A stretch of 64,000 nucleotides of DNA from Steromphala cineraria (GCA_916613615.1 OU744726.1:65922987-65986986); one strand, 5' to 3'. Numbered from the stretch's first letter, positions 47,427 through 61,615 are shown. Made by a program: numbers and translations. The notes: generated by a model from the sequence alone, not told the origin.

Positions 47427-47827
47427 TTTTGTAAAGGGGCCACAGGCCCATAATTCAGAAATTGTACAGTAGATTATTGTATTACAGAGAGCAATATAAT
47501 AGCAAATGAAGCAATAAAATTAATATCTAAATACAGGCAAATTTGACATGATTTATACACAATACAATTATATTAAGGGGACGACTTTGAAGAAGTCTGC
47601 CTTTGTTACGAGCTAAGAACAAGAATTTACCAAGATTTCTTAACAATGTGCCTTTTGACAAAAATAAGGAACGCATCTTGTCTGATGTTGGATAATCCCA
47701 GTAATATTTTGGAATAAGTTCACGTCTTAGAGTATGTTAGAAAGGGCAATTTAAACAGAAATGGTATGTAGATTCATGCGTAAATTACATGCGTAAAAAT
47801 AATTTTGCATAAGAATATGCAATGATT
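47427..47827 (-). pseudogene. LINE 3' end (copy B), more decayed
   Basis: This is the counterpart of 3,740-4,146, with the same GGGCC-TGT-GGCCC stem-loop near its 3' end. The reading frame has decayed further. CCTTTCTAACAT creates an in-frame stop where copy A has CCTTTCTATCAT, and a base is lost in the GCGTAAATTACATGCG stretch. The insertion therefore predates the A/B duplication and is not under selection. Confidence 0.7.
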
Positions 47828-48256
47828 AAGTAAAGGATATATGTCATGTAAATACTGACAACTAACAATTGTGACACAAAAGGGGATTCATTGTTAGACA
47901 TTGAAAATTGCTCTCTCAATGGAAATGAAGGAGGCTGCATCACCTACATTTGCTCCGACTTTTTATGTTTATCGCGCATATGTCAAGTAATAGGTGTTGC
48001 AGTGTCATATTGTGCTTCAGAAGCGAACTTTGTCTTCTTTAACACCACATTCAAACTGTACTTTTAGGGCTCAATATATCAAATCGTGAACTTTATTTCT
48101 CGTTGTGTGTGAGAAATCCTCAAACTACCTAGATCAAGTGCCGGGATTTGATAGGAGAGGGTCTTTAAACACAGCTATTTTAGCTATGTTTCATGTCAAA
48201 AGGAAATATCACAAAGTACTATTTAACAGTAACCTGTGAGCCATTGGCAGGAAAAG

Positions 48257-48513
48257 CCATTTCACAAACCAATCTTCAATTGTCAAAGAACAGATTACAA
48301 AGAGCACATAAAGTCCATTTGCGGCCATTTTTGTCTGAAGACTTTTTATTTATTTTGTGAAGAAAAAAGGAATCGCATGGCTGAAGTTTACATTATATAT
48401 TTGATTTATAACTCCTTCGATTAGTTAAAATACGTTGTCTTTCAATTGGAACCATTTATTTTTAATTTCTTGATATCACCTCATATTCACCCTAAGAAAG
48501 TGCTAGTGCCCCT
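48257..48513 (+). mobile_element. TTAA-type MITE, left end deleted
   Basis: This is the copy B counterpart of 4,591-4,911. B jumps from GGAAAAGCC straight to ATTTCACAAACC, so about 60 bp including the left inverted repeat are deleted. The right end GTGCTAGTGCCCCT with TTAA is intact. Without one end the copy cannot be mobilised. Confidence 0.85.
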
Positions 48514-49569
48514 TTAAACCTAACGAGAAATAGTGGATATAACTTAAAACTTTAACGAATGACATCTTGCAGTTTCAAATTAAATTAACAAGCCATCTTT
48601 TCGAAGTCTTTGCAAATGGTAATGGGAACCTTTTTTAAAAATACCATTATTGGATATCATCTGTGTATACTCAAGTGTTGTAAATGAGTTTTTGGTAGAA
48701 TTCTTTTATAATAATTTTCTTAAATGGAAGAAAATTCAGTATTAAATGTCATCGGGAATATCAAAGATGTAATTCATTTTGTATAGTCAATCATCATTTC
48801 ATTAACGAAATATTTGAAAAATAATATGTTGCAAAAACTGGTATAAATGATATTACCGACAACATTAATGAAAACAATTCACGAGACTTCTTGTGAGGTA
48901 CCTTACTTATCACAACAAATACAAAAAGGAATAACATTCAAACTGGAATTTGGTCATATGAAACTGAATACGGAATTGAAGTTGTAGGCAGCGATACATA
49001 ATTCTTATTTCTACATCAATATGTCTGGTTGTGATTAATTCAAATAATTATGGTACCCTTATTCATTTTCTAATTAAACAAGTATCTATATATATGTCTA
49101 ACAACGAATATACAAGCAACGCCCGAATACAATTTGAAGTACATTGTACTAGAGTGAATGTTTGCTAACGACAGAAATAAACTTCTTTTGATATTTTGAT
49201 TTTTGTGCTTTTAAACATTTCCTTATTTAATCCTTTTATAAATCAGTATACATATTTCAAACTTTAAATGAAATTTGTCTTACTGTCATCAAAGATAATA
49301 TTCAAATAAAAGCAATTAAGTACAAAATCAATGTTCAAACGTCGTTTAAACCTTGAAATTATAAACCTTCTATTTTAAAAGACTGATTCTGTGTTTCAAA
49401 TTTTCACTAAAAATTAGTTTAGTTTTGCTGGAGAAAATGAAGTTTTGCTTAACTTCAATCATTGATTAAATAATAGTAACTCGTTTTGAAAATTTGGAAT
49501 AAGTAAGCTTAACATTAAACCTTACATGTTTCTTCGTCAGTAATGTATGTTATGATAAACGTAATATTT

Positions 49570-50420
49570 TACCTCACTGGGGCCTCCTTTCACAAAGCAT
49601 CCTTTAGAAAGCATTCTTAGATTATCTGGCCTGTAAGGCCCGATAGGCTTATGGCATGGCATGGTGTCCGACCATAGGTCCGTCCGTCCATACGTCCGTA
49701 AAATTTGTGGAATTTCGACTTCTTCTCTAGAGCCATAGGGCATAGAAAGCTGAAACCCTGTGGACAGACCCCTTGACTAGAGAGTATTATAAATTGTAGC
49801 TTTGGTGGCCCTGTGACCCCTAATAAGGGCCAAAGGGGCCACACCCTTAAAACTTATTTCATCTTTTCCTAAAGAAGAATCAGGCCTAAAAGCTGAAACT
49901 ATGTGTGCATACTCCTAATTTAGTAACGGGGGATTCTAAACTGTACACTGGGTGACCCTGCAAAGGGGGGAACCACATTTGCAGCACCCTAATCCAAAAT
50001 TGATATGAATCCTGATGAGCTACAGAGCCAATGGATCTATTTCTAGCTGTTTGTGATAATCATTTCAAATTTTTACAGGCCTAATGTCATTAAACCTCTT
50101 TCAATAATAGATTCCAATAGCATAAGGCAAAGAATGCCGAAATCGTCTGTAGGGACAACATACATGTAGCTAATGGGAATAACACTCCATACTTCCTGTG
50201 ACCCAAAGTAACAAGGATAATAATTGATAGCTGTGGTGGCCCTGTGGCTCCTACTTAGTGCCACAGGGGCCATGACTTTAAAATATATTGTCATCTTCAT
50301 CTCCAGAAGCATAAGGCACAGAAAGCTGAAACTTTGTATACAGACTCCTTGACTAGTCAGGATTATTAATCAAATGTAAAGCATAAGAAGCTACAAAGCC
50401 AATGGCTCTATTTTTAACAT
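49570..50420. repeat. Dispersed repeat (copy B counterpart)
   Basis: This matches 5,975-6,845. A short stretch present in A (about 6,020-6,042, between CTTTAGAAA and TTAGATTATC) is missing here, and there are scattered substitutions. Same repeated phrases and same uncertainty about class. Confidence 0.65.
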
Positions 50421-50851
50421 TGCTCCTACTCCTACTCCATAATCTTTTTGCCAACTACATATAACTCCTAATTCGCCTATCTATACACTGTTCATACCGC
50501 GAGTTGTTGGTGTGAATAAACCGTTGCACTATACAAATTTGCTCATATGAGCATATATCGCCTTATACAAGCATTTGCACGTATGGAATTTTTACTACTT
50601 GGAGCAAAATGTTTACTTCCCAGAGCAAAGTTGCAACTTCTTTACTACCGTAGCAAATTGCAAACGCCATTTCTTCTCGTTCCTAATGAAAATTCGTCGT
50701 GTACAAACACATTTATTAACAGATATCAAGTTCTTATCGTTTATCAGATAAGAAAGTTTAGCACCTTCGTATTTCGGGTTTTTTTCATTTCCTGCTGCCC
50801 CAAACTTCTCTCTACGGGAGGGTCCCATACTTACACGTAATGAAACCATCT

Positions 50852-51880
50852 GATACGTCATATTGTCAATAGTATTTTGCCGATACAGTCAAACCAATGT
50901 TATCAGATTTCAACAAATGCCATTGCTGTATTTTTCTTCAACTTAATATTTATTGACATGTTTGAAAAAGCTTAAATTACTCCATAATCCTTTACCAAAC
51001 AAGTTTTAAACCTACTTCACTTCTGTATAGACGAAAGACCTATAAGAAATATCAAATTGACCTTAACTCACATGTGTATATTTACCACTATAAACAATAT
51101 ATCATATGTACAAAGTTCGCCTTGAAACAAGGCAATTGATCACAATTTGAAACAATTGTGCAAGCAGCAATAATCTAGATGATATTCCAGAATGATTCAA
51201 CAACATTTAATATTCTTTAGATATTTAATAATATACATATGTGGACATTATCTTATAATCCTTAACGGACTCTTACTCTATAATCCCGCTTGCAATCAAT
51301 ACACGTCATATTGTCAATAGTACTTGGCCGATATAGTCAAACCAATGTTAACAGATTACATCTAATGTCATTGATGTATTTTTTTTCAACTACATATAAA
51401 TTGACATGTTTGAAGAAGCTTAACCTAATCTATTATCATTTACCAAACAAGTATGAAACCTAATTCACTTCTGTAGAAACCAGAGACCTATGAACGCATA
51501 ACAAATTTACCCTAACTCAGATATGTACATTTACCACTATAAGCAATATATCATAGGTGGAAAGTTCGCCATATAAACAAGACAAACAAAAGCGTGAAAG
51601 TAACAAATCATGTTGCAAATCAAGTGTAAGCAATAATTTGAATCTTGAAGGAACAGTAGCATTTTTTAGGGGGAATGTAAAGTGATGTCAGGAAATTGTA
51701 AATACATTGTTCGAATGAAAAGACGAATTGTGCAGCAGCAATACTCTAGTTTAAAGTTTAGAATGTTTTAACAATACAAAATGTTCTTTAGGTATTTAAT
51801 AATTTACACATGTGCACACTTTCTTATAATGCTAAACGAACTCTTACTCTATAATCATGCTTGGAACCAATATATAACTC
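50852..51880. repeat. Tandem pair of ~0.5-kb units, single in copy A
   Basis: Unit 1 (50,852-51,300) and unit 2 (about 51,302-51,880) both start near CGTCATATTGTCAATAGTA and share ACAGTCAAACCAATGTTA-like, CATTTACCAAACAAG, TATTTACCACTATAA and ACTCTTACTCTATAATC phrases. Copy A (7,272-7,800) has only one. The two units differ from each other more than A differs from B, so the tandem pair is probably older than the A/B split and A lost one unit. Unit 2 carries the MITE fragment 51,649-51,724. Confidence 0.75.
51649..51724 (-). mobile_element. TTAA-type MITE fragment, one end only
   Basis: About 76 bp matching the CTGCCCC end in reverse orientation: AGGAACAGTAGCATTTTTTA, then AAGTGATGTCAGGAAA. 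The match stops abruptly at GAAAAGAC. The expected TTAA has become TTGA. It sits only in the second tandem unit of copy B. Confidence 0.65.
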
Positions 51881-53491
51881 CCAACACGTTCCAGTTGCAC
51901 AAACAAATGTGCGGCAAAATAATCTAATTGATATTTTAGAAAGTTTTACCAACATAAAATCTTCTTTTAATAATTGGACATGTAACAATAATCTTTGAAT
52001 GCATTTAATCAATTTGGTAATGTGACTATGTCTGTGAAGTTTGATCCATGTGTTGTTAATAATATCGTAAGCTTTTTGTTAATGAGTTATTATGTTTTAT
52101 CCAAGACTTAATTGATGCTCCTCAAATTTGAAATCTAATAGAAATGATAACACATACACTGTTAATGCAGACGGTTTTGCAACATCAAACAGAATGTTGA
52201 TGCAATTAAGTCATTGTTTGAAAAACTCTTTCCCTGTCGACAATCAGTCTACATGACATGGTAAAATACATGATGTTAATTTATCGATCCAAAAGTTATT
52301 TCTTATACATGCTCTCAGAATATATATTAATTCTCTTCATACACAAAATCAACCACATTCAACTAATTCTTTTGTTCGATGCAATCAGGCCGCCGTTCAA
52401 CTCATATTCACCAGTTTTGGTATTTCTAGCAGTTATGTACACGCCAATATATACAATTATTAACATAATTTCTGTTGATAACTTCTATGTCATGTGATTA
52501 AAAATTCGACTATTGCATAGTAAGTATTCCTCAAGAATAAATGTTTCTGATCGATTATAAGCGAATTAATGGATATTGTGCCTGATTTGTACTATTTTTA
52601 CATTATATCTTTGTTTTTTTTCATTTATTCAATCGACATAAATATTTATGATGTTTGACTTTTGTTAAGTTACGTTAAAGTCATTATCATTTTGTATAAT
52701 CTCATGACAATTGTCATTTTGACCTTTTTTGGTATGAATCATTTCATCATTAACTGTATCTAATTATCATAATTAACACACTTATTTCGGGTATCTGAAT
52801 TGGAGTTTATATTGCAAATAATCATACATATAAAGAAAAGATATTTTTGTTCTTTCATTTTGAAGGTTATTGGAAAATGAAAATGATATCAACTCTGTCG
52901 TGAATCCAAAACAAAGAGTCATTTGAAGCAAGTAGGTGTGATATCATGTGATGATACACGTCCAACTATCACATAAGAATTTTTGTTGTTGATTTCATCA
53001 ACATATAAGATTATGTTTAGAAAACATTAAGTGTTTAAAACTAATTATAGCAGATAATGACAGAATATATTTCCATACCTAACCATCCTACTGAATGAAT
53101 GACTGTCTTCGATACCTACATGTATGTAAGTAAACACAAGACATGTACGTGTCTTACCATTATCACAAAGATTGAATTGTCCTTACCTGCCCGATTCCAC
53201 AAATGAGCACTCATGTCTTCTCAAGAATTATTTCATAAGTTGAACAATGTTCCTTTTAATACAGAGATCTTGAAGTCTTTAATTTAGTATTTGAACATAT
53301 TATAACAAGTATTATAAGAATTTAATAATGACGATTGGAATACAATATTGAAGTTCTGTTTCCCAACTCGTCTTTCTTCCTTTGAGTGCAATCAGCTAAA
53401 TCATATTGATACTGTTTTTAATGAAGGTGAATTCATAAACTAAATTCAAATTCAAAGCGCCCGTGGGCATTAGTATCCACAATCGCGTGAG

Positions 53492-53538
53492 GTCACTAGT
53501 GACTGATAACATAATCCTTTGTTATTGTCACTAGTGAC
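53492..53538. repeat. 47-bp hairpin (copy B counterpart)
   Basis: Same two GTCACTAGTGAC palindromes as at 9,313-9,359, with the connecting arm slightly changed (TGTTATT instead of TGTTATA). Confidence 0.6.
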
Positions 53539-53717
53539 TGATAACACGGTTTATTTTCATTAATAGATCTCGGTATTTCACAGCCAAAAATATAATAACT
53601 AATAATATACATTAATAATGCCCTTATATAATCGGTATTTTGCTTTGTGTTCGTTAATCTGCAATTTCCGTTCATTATCGCCTCACGATACTAGATTAAC
53701 TTTAAACTCAAACTTCG

Positions 53718-53812
53718 TTCTCGTTTGGTATTTAGCTAGTTCTCGTTTGGTATTTAGCTAGTTCTCGTTTGGTATTTAGCTAGTTCTCGTTTGGTATTTA
53801 ACTCGTTCTGTA
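53718..53812. repeat. 22-bp tandem repeat, four to five units
   Basis: Copy B version of the 9,537-9,672 array. After TTAACTCGTTCTG the sequence switches to a segment of about 180 bp (53,811-53,990) not present in A, then rejoins A at GTTCCACTCTACCTG. I see no clear element ends in that segment. Confidence 0.8.
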
Positions 53813-56016
53813 ATAAATCTCCGTAATAAACTGGCGAACACATGGTTACTTAGTATATACTCCAAATCAAAGTTAATCATATCAGTGTCAGGTCTTTTTT
53901 CTTTGTGTTAAAAAATACCAACTCTCACCGGTAATTCAACATGAAGCTCGATATTAAAGTGAGTCTATAATAACACCAACATTAATAGTTTCGTTCCACT
54001 CTACCTGTTTTATGTGATGACGTAATTTAAATCTTGCCTGCACTGAAATCATATCTGAGGAACACAGTGCTTGAGTTTTTATTTTTACAGTTGGTCTACA
54101 TTATTACCTTCATCACATAAAACAGATCTGCATTATGCATCAGATGTAAAAGCGTATTTTCATATCGAATGAAGTAATTTATCAAAGAATGTAAATGAAA
54201 AAAACAATTTTGATTTTTTTAGAATGGCTAAATATGAGATTAAACTATTTATTTGTTGAAATATATTTGTTATTATTTTGGATCTCCATAGTCTTTCAGA
54301 CACTAAGGACAAGACAGTACAATGATCATAAACAAAGTCGTCCATCAAACTGCTAACATTTGAAATCAGGTTTGACAAAGATTGAGTACATAGCTTGTCA
54401 ACAAAATCCCTTTATGAAAATTCTAAATTGCGTTCATACTGTCCCAGATGCCAGTGCTAGTCAGTGTCTGAATTTAGTCTATATTATGAATTCCGTTATG
54501 CATCCAATCAAGTATTAACTGTGGCATCGAATCCTCAGTTAACTTAATGAAAATCAATTGATACATTACCAGCACATATAATGACAACCTGACAATATTC
54601 CATCCGTAGAAAAAATACGGAAACAATTGTAAACGAAATGGAAGCTCTTCACGGCTAGTTTTATGCGTGCTTGCTTCAAATAATGCTGGACAAGATCTAA
54701 CCATGTCAATAATCTGATCTTAATCTTCCATTAACTTGTCAATTTATTGTATGATATTTGACCATAAACAACATTCAGTTCTTTGAAGTTTCACTTGTCT
54801 TGGGACCATCAAGACAAATGTTTGTACTTGTGCTTGTGAAATGAATCTCGTCCTAATTGGGATTCCACGAAGCGCCTTTATCACCTAAAACATTACTTTG
54901 ACGCCTTTTTCATCATGTTACATGCAATTAATAAATATGTTGCTTAGCATCATACTTATTACAAGGCAGTTTATGAAGTTAGAGGGATGCTTCTGTCCTA
55001 AGAAACAAAGTCGATATTTAAAAGATCATTTATTTGAGGTAGATTGATTTCTGATAGTGATTGATAAAGGATAACTTGAATTAGAATAAATTTGAATTAC
55101 CAAATTGTTGAAAGCTAATCGTCTGCGATAATAAAAAATATTTTTGAGAAATGCTACATGAAACATATGAATACTCTTGACGTCAATTGTTTGTGGTTAC
55201 AGTTTAAAAAAACATTATCTCTTTGGTTTCATCTGTATGTAATAGATAGATAGAGACACAATGTGTTATATTGTTAAATGGCTTACAGTAAAATAGATCA
55301 TATTTTCCCATTTGATCAGCTCATCTAATATTCAAGGTCTCTTACGAGTTTTCTTGATATCGAAATGTAGAAAAATGTATCATAGTTTTATATATTATAG
55401 ATGACGGAAACGTTTTCTTATTATTTTGGCATGTTATATCGTCCATTGAATGCACAAAATCTTCTATTTGTTCTCAACATAAATAAGTTTATCAATTTTA
55501 TTACAGAGGATGTAAATGACTTTAAACCATTTTGCGGTAAAAGTTTGAATTTGACGAGCCCATATCATGTATATTGTTTTAGTTGTAGTAATCCATACAA
55601 CAAGGAAATATATTCACAAAACATAATATATACTTGTTTGTTGTACAGATGTTTCGTAAAAGTTTGTTACAGTGCTATAGTCCTATGTCATCATTTTGTG
55701 AAATTTTGAATTGGTTATTAATTCGTAACGACGTAATTTACAGTCAAACATTTGGGATTTATTTTTTAACTTACTTTATTTACATACTTGTAAAAAGGAC
55801 ATTCATGTATATATGAAATGCATGAAAAAACTAATCTGGTTCTCTTCTTCTTTCTGCGTTGTTTTTCTTCTTCGCTTAAACACATTTTAGGCAATAACCA
55901 ACAGTTGTAAACATTGTGATATTACTTAGGATTTTTATAAACTAATGTTCTATAAGGTAATTTATTAGAGAAATGTAAGTTTTGTTTACATCAGTGCTGC
56001 ATAAATCAAAGCTTAA

Positions 56017-56372
56017 AGGGGCAGTAGCACGTTTTTTGATAAATTTACATTTTAAATAATTCACTTATCATTGTAAGTAAATGCTAAATGTATCATATTG
56101 ACAGTGTCAACAATCTCATTACACAAGCCAATCACCCATAGTCAGAGGACAAAGAATGAGGCTTCACATAAAATCCTTTGGCGGCCATTTTTTTGTGAAC
56201 ACCTTTAATTCATTTTTGTAAGAGAAATGAATCGCATGGCTGAACTTTACGTTATATATTTGAATTATTACTGCTCCATTTAGTTTAAATACATTGTCTT
56301 TCAATTGGAACCATTAATTTTCATTTTTCCTGACATCACCTCATATCCCCCAAAAAACGTGCTAATGCCCCT
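56017..56372 (+). mobile_element. TTAA-type MITE, 356 bp
   Basis: Copy B counterpart of 11,681-12,010, flanked by TTAA at 56,013-56,016 and 56,373-56,376. Full 356-bp length, equal to the two recent insertions at 42,159 and 42,776, which suggests this is the family's standard non-autonomous form. Right end reads CGTGCTAATGCCCCT, with one change from consensus. Confidence 0.93.
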
Positions 56373-58438
56373 TTAACCTCTTCCTGTGGTTGTATGACTA
56401 TCATATTTTAGTATGTGATGAACAGTTTATTTTAGAAGTCGTTATGAAACTTTCCTAACTTTTGGTACAATACTGATTGAATGAGTTGTACTTAAACAAA
56501 CACAATTTAACATGATATTTGCACTAAGAATCAATGTTACGACACAACTTTTTTGTTAAGCAGCTGTTATTTAAAGTATTAATTGGCTTCAGCAAGCCAT
56601 TTTCATACTATACTTGAAACGTTATTAAAGTATGAATTGTGATAAACGATTTATAAATCGTATTGTCTCATTTTGAAGAGGTGCTTTTTAAAGATATTTA
56701 GAATTAATAATGATGGAACGAAACGCATTTCTATTCCCACAGTATTTAACTTTTCACAACCTATTCATATTCAGCAAAGAAGTTAACAAGTGCATAAAAC
56801 AAAGTGTCATCATGAAATTTGTTTAAGGGAAAGAGATAAATTTGCTTCTTAACGTGATTTATTTTGCATTTAGCCAACGTTGATTGCATCATTGCGTTAT
56901 TGATGAGTTTCCCATTTGCCAAAGGTATGAAAATGATGCCTATTCAAGCTAAAGAAATGAAATATTTAAAACTTGGTCTCTAGTGTATCTGTGCTACAAG
57001 TATTGTCACATTGTTGATGGAACGTGTGTTTAAAGAAAGTTAAATGGAACAGCTTGAAACTAATTGTCAGAAACATTGGATTATGGAAAATTAAAAAAAA
57101 AGATAAAACGCACGGTCCCAATGCGATGAACATGCTTACGCTTTTGTGTACGGCAAAGGAACACCTTTCACACAATTTGATTTCTTTCAAGACAAATGGT
57201 CCCTTTCACTTTCATTATCTCCAATCCTTAGTAAAGCTCTTCCAGTTATTGATGAAACAAAGTCCGTTAGAAATATCGTCTTTAAGCATTTAGATTCTTC
57301 AAAATCAAATTAAATTCAAATCTATGAACCTAAAAAATCATAACTTGTAAAAATCAAGTATTATTTCTCCTAAAAGGTAACATTTTCTGTCTAAGATGCC
57401 TGGCACTTATTTTAGGTGAAATTAGTTTTGTAACTGTTTTATAACAAATTATACATTGATGTAAACCCTTTTTAAGAAAATTACGAGGCATTGTTTGAAT
57501 TTGTTTAATGATTTTATTTCAACTAGTAAAGCGAATTATTCTGCCATAGCATAGATATAGCAAATAATCATTTAGCGGCTTTGAAACTATAAGGAATTAT
57601 TCCCATACCAATCATTATGCACTCTCTATCAATATCTTTCGTGAGTGCCAACTTTTTGCACTAGAAACATTTCAGTACAGCTAACTTCGTTCTGGTATCA
57701 TTAGAATCATTGTATATATAAGCGTAGTATAAACGTATGTAGTTAAATGGTTATGGATTACTTGTCATATTCAAGACAACGTGGGGTTTATTTGCCTTGT
57801 ACACTTTTTGGCATTTCATTTAACAAATGACACGAAACTGATACTTTGAATAATGTGATGAATTTTGTGATCTGATATTGATAACTAACTTTTGAATAGG
57901 ATTGGCACCACAAAATACTTATATATAGCTTTAACACGAAAAACATTGCACATTTATATGTGAAATTATGAATAATGTCTTACTTCGTATTTTCATAGTT
58001 TTTTCTAATAAAATAAAATCAACTCCTCAACAAACACATAAACTTTGCGGCAAAAGAAAGTATACGTCGGATTGGAAGAGTAATAAAAACAACAAAACAA
58101 ATCATATCAGCTTACTGGCTGTTTGGTTTATACAAACGACTAGTGTCATCATTGATGAACATTATGATAAGCATACAAATCACACAATATTAGTGGGCGT
58201 TCATTGAACAGTGATGGGGTCCGAATTCATACCTTTCAGCGATATCAGAATTGACATTTTTGATTGTCAAAGTTTCAGTTACTAAAAAACCTGCACGAAA
58301 GAGTAACATACATGTATTCCTATTGATAGCTTACTAATATTTTGTTATTAAGCCTATCAAAGAAGTTCTCTTCCGTAGACAAAAAATGAAGGTGTTATTT
58401 TTCAACACAAAAATTCCTGTTGTCTTTGTTTATGACGT

Positions 58439-58840
58439 TCAACCCATCAAACCCCGTCTTATAAAAGACACATATTGAACATATGAAAATGGTGAATATT
58501 GTTTATAACATAACAGCAGTCTTTTGATTAGATCCATATATAAGCCATTTACGGATTGATTGGACGGTCGCAGCGAACCAATGAGGGTATTATCGTGATA
58601 TTGACTTATAAGCTTCGATATTTGGTACTTTTGTTTCTTAATACAATGCCAACCAGCAAAGTAATTAATCAGTTTTTCTGCATCATCGCTGAGCACCATT
58701 GTATTGGGGTGCTTAGGTACACACAATTGGAACACACCTTTATATAATGTATGTCCCATTGTCAGAAGGCCCGCAAGCCACAAAATTGAAGTCGATACTG
58801 GTGGGCGAGATATATCTTTTATCATATATAGTTTGAACAA
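58439..58840 (-). other. Open frame of 133 codons (copy B counterpart)
   Basis: Same frame as 14,086-14,487 with four replacements and no indels. See that entry for the evidence. Identity unknown. Confidence 0.2.
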
Positions 58841-59766
58841 AAGTAAATATTTTCAAATGATTTTTCTTTATATGATGATGATTGAATAACGACCAATAGA
58901 AAAGTTTCGTTAAGCATTCTTCTTCTGATTCCTGATATTATTTTATTATTCAATGTAATTATAAAAACTTAGACGTACGTTATGGGAAAAGTCACAGCTG
59001 CTAAACGAATTCTATGCCATCACTCCTTTAAATTTTGCTGGCATTGTTGTTACTTATTCAGATGACGGTTATTAAGGTACAATGGTTACAGAATGTTGAC
59101 AGATTGTGTATGGTATAGATTCTTTATTACATAATGTCTTGTGAACCTCGACAATACATGTATGTCCTTATATAAATGCATACAAATTCCTTGCCTAATG
59201 GCGCATTACCTGACGAGCAAATACAATGAGTAATGAAAAAGAAGAAATTCTATAAATGAGTAAAGTTTAGAATATTTTTTAATCAATCCGTACCATCGAA
59301 CGTTTTGACAACCTGTATCAGTCGTTGTTTCATGCCGGATGGTAAAATGTCACTAGCATAATTGGATACCGACCTTAAGAAAACAATAGAGTATGTATAT
59401 CAGGTATGTTATGTAGGTGAGTTGACATTTTGTCTAAATGGAATGGGTATTCTATATATGCATCTAGTAAATTGGTCATTTTCACCCGGAGTTTGTTATC
59501 ATCCTTTCGGAATATTGATTTACGAAATCATGTAACTTAACAAGCGAACCTTATTTTTAAGAAAGTTAGTTGACACGTAAATTGTTAAACCAAATGACTG
59601 ATGAGCTGGTTGACATCCTCCTGAAAAGTCCTATGCCTTGGGAATGTCCTTCTGTGATAAAATCATCATGACGTGACTTAATCCTTTCGTCGTCTTCTCC
59701 GACATGCTTTTTATTTCAAGGATGCTCTGCTTATTGTGTATACGGCTGCAGACGTGGCTTTTTGAA

Positions 59767-60121
59767 AGGGGCAGAAGCACGTTTTAAGGGGGCATATTAG
59801 GAGATGTCAGGTAAATGAAGATTAATGGTCCCAATTGAAAGACAACGTATTTGAAATAAATGGAGCAGTAATAATTCAAATATATAATGTAAAGGTTAGC
59901 CATGCAAGTCCTTATTCTTACACAAAATGAACTAAAGGTGTTCACACAAAATGGCCGCCAGTGGATTTTATGTGAATCTTGATACTTTGTCCTCTGACTA
60001 TGGATGATTGGCTAGTGTAATGCGATTTTTGATACTATCAAAATAATACATTTAGCATTAACTTACAATTATCAGCGAAAACTTAAAATACAAAATTATC
60101 CCAAAACGTGCTACTGTCCCT
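59767..60121 (-). mobile_element. TTAA-type MITE, 355 bp, reverse orientation
   Basis: Ends AGGGGCAGAAGCACGTTTTA and AAACGTGCTACTGTCCCT; flanks TGAA (59,763-59,766, decayed) and TTAA (60,122-60,125). Internal ATGGCCGCCAGTGGATTTTA is the reverse of the family landmark. Copy A does not align in this part (A 14,990-15,483 against B 59,340-60,216), so no empty site can be read. Confidence 0.9.
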
Positions 60122-60167
60122 TTAAGGATTCGTTTTAAAATAATCAAAATATTCACTTCATGCAATT

Positions 60168-60880
60168 ATACCCCCGCCTTACAGTGTCTGTCCGTCTGTC
60201 ACAAATACTTGTCAGGAGCATATCTCCCTTACAATACATGCTGGCTTCACCAAACTTCATACACGTATCACATGATCCCTATATGTGCCTTCTGAGGGTT
60301 AGACCAACACATTATTGTTATGTAGTTTTTGCGGTTTCCATTTAAACCTGACTAACACAGTGACTCTATGACCAAGTCAATTGTCCGGAGCATATCTCCC
60401 AAACTATACATGCTAACAGTTACCCAAAGAGTAAATGATTTTCGGTTTCCATGGAAACATGACCAAAAATGTTGACTCTCTGATGATTTTCTTTCTCCAG
60501 GACTCATCTACTGAAATATACAATTCAGCTCCGACAAACTTTTCTACAGTTGTCAACCATGATCCCTAAATTTGAGGGTAAAAGAAATACGTAATTTTTT
60601 GGGGGTTTCCATGGGGTACATGACTTGCACAGTGACTCAACATAATGATTTTTCCTCAGCAGATCTCATTAACTATTCATGTTAACTACCTTATTATCCC
60701 TAGATAGACCCTTTTAATTGTAAAACCTATAAATAAATTTAGAGTTAAGGTTTCAGTGAAAACATGACTTTAACAAAGACTTATCTATAAAACTGTATTC
60801 TCAACCATCAAACAACTTTACCCAATGTTAATCAGTTTAACGATTTGAAATTCTTTGAAAAAAATGGAAAGCGGGGGTAT
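60168..60880. mobile_element. 713-bp repeat with ATACCCCCGC / GCGGGGGTAT inverted ends
   Basis: The left end ATACCCCCGC (60,168-60,177) is the exact reverse complement of the right end GCGGGGGTAT (60,871-60,880). Inside are a GTCTGTCCGTCTGTC stretch and two or more rounds of a motif containing GGTTTCCATGGAAACATGAC, CCGGAGCATATCTCC, and 'ACATGCT..C' text, so the body is internally repetitive. No coding frame of note. It behaves like a non-autonomous dispersed element. The superfamily is unknown and no target duplication is obvious. The truncated relative is at 15,484-16,135. Confidence 0.6.
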
Positions 60881-61615
60881 GTGAGGTCTGCTCACTTCTT
60901 AGCTTATTTCAAGAGGTCCAGTTAGAAGATAAATATAAATAGTTGCATTTGTAAAATTTCCGGGATTCATTGTTATTCAACACCCGAAAATTTAGTTTAA
61001 AATCGACGACGAAGGATTGTTGGCATCTATGGGAATGCGCAAGTTAGAAAATGACAACAACAACAGTAAAATGTGAATGGGGCACGAACATTGGGAGAAT
61101 CAGAACATTTTAATGTTGAGGCGGACCATATAATGTACCTTTTCGCGGTGATTCGCCTCAGCCAATTTGACGGTGTTCATTGTCATTTAACACTGTGAAA
61201 TCAACCAATCAGAAACGAGTAATTACCGAAGTCATGTTACAATAAACAGTTTTAATACAACGTGCTGTTCAACTTTGGACGTCAGTATGGTAAAGTTATT
61301 TCCGTTTTTGCACATATTTCAAATTATATTCATCTTTATTGACACGGGATCCCGTCTTATGCACTTATATATGTGCATGTTTTTGCTCTTTAAGACATGC
61401 TGGATATAGTTTTTTCCCCGAATTGGCTGTTTTATTTAGTGAAAATAGAATAAAATGAATGTCCATAGATGACTAGATTTTGCCAACAATTATTAGACTT
61501 CAGCTTGCTCTTTAATGTTTTGGCTCAAGGGTGTCGATGTGAGAGTAACATATGTCATACAATGTACGTGCCAGGAGAGTAGTGACCACCGACTCCAAGA
61601 AACAAAGACCGGCAC

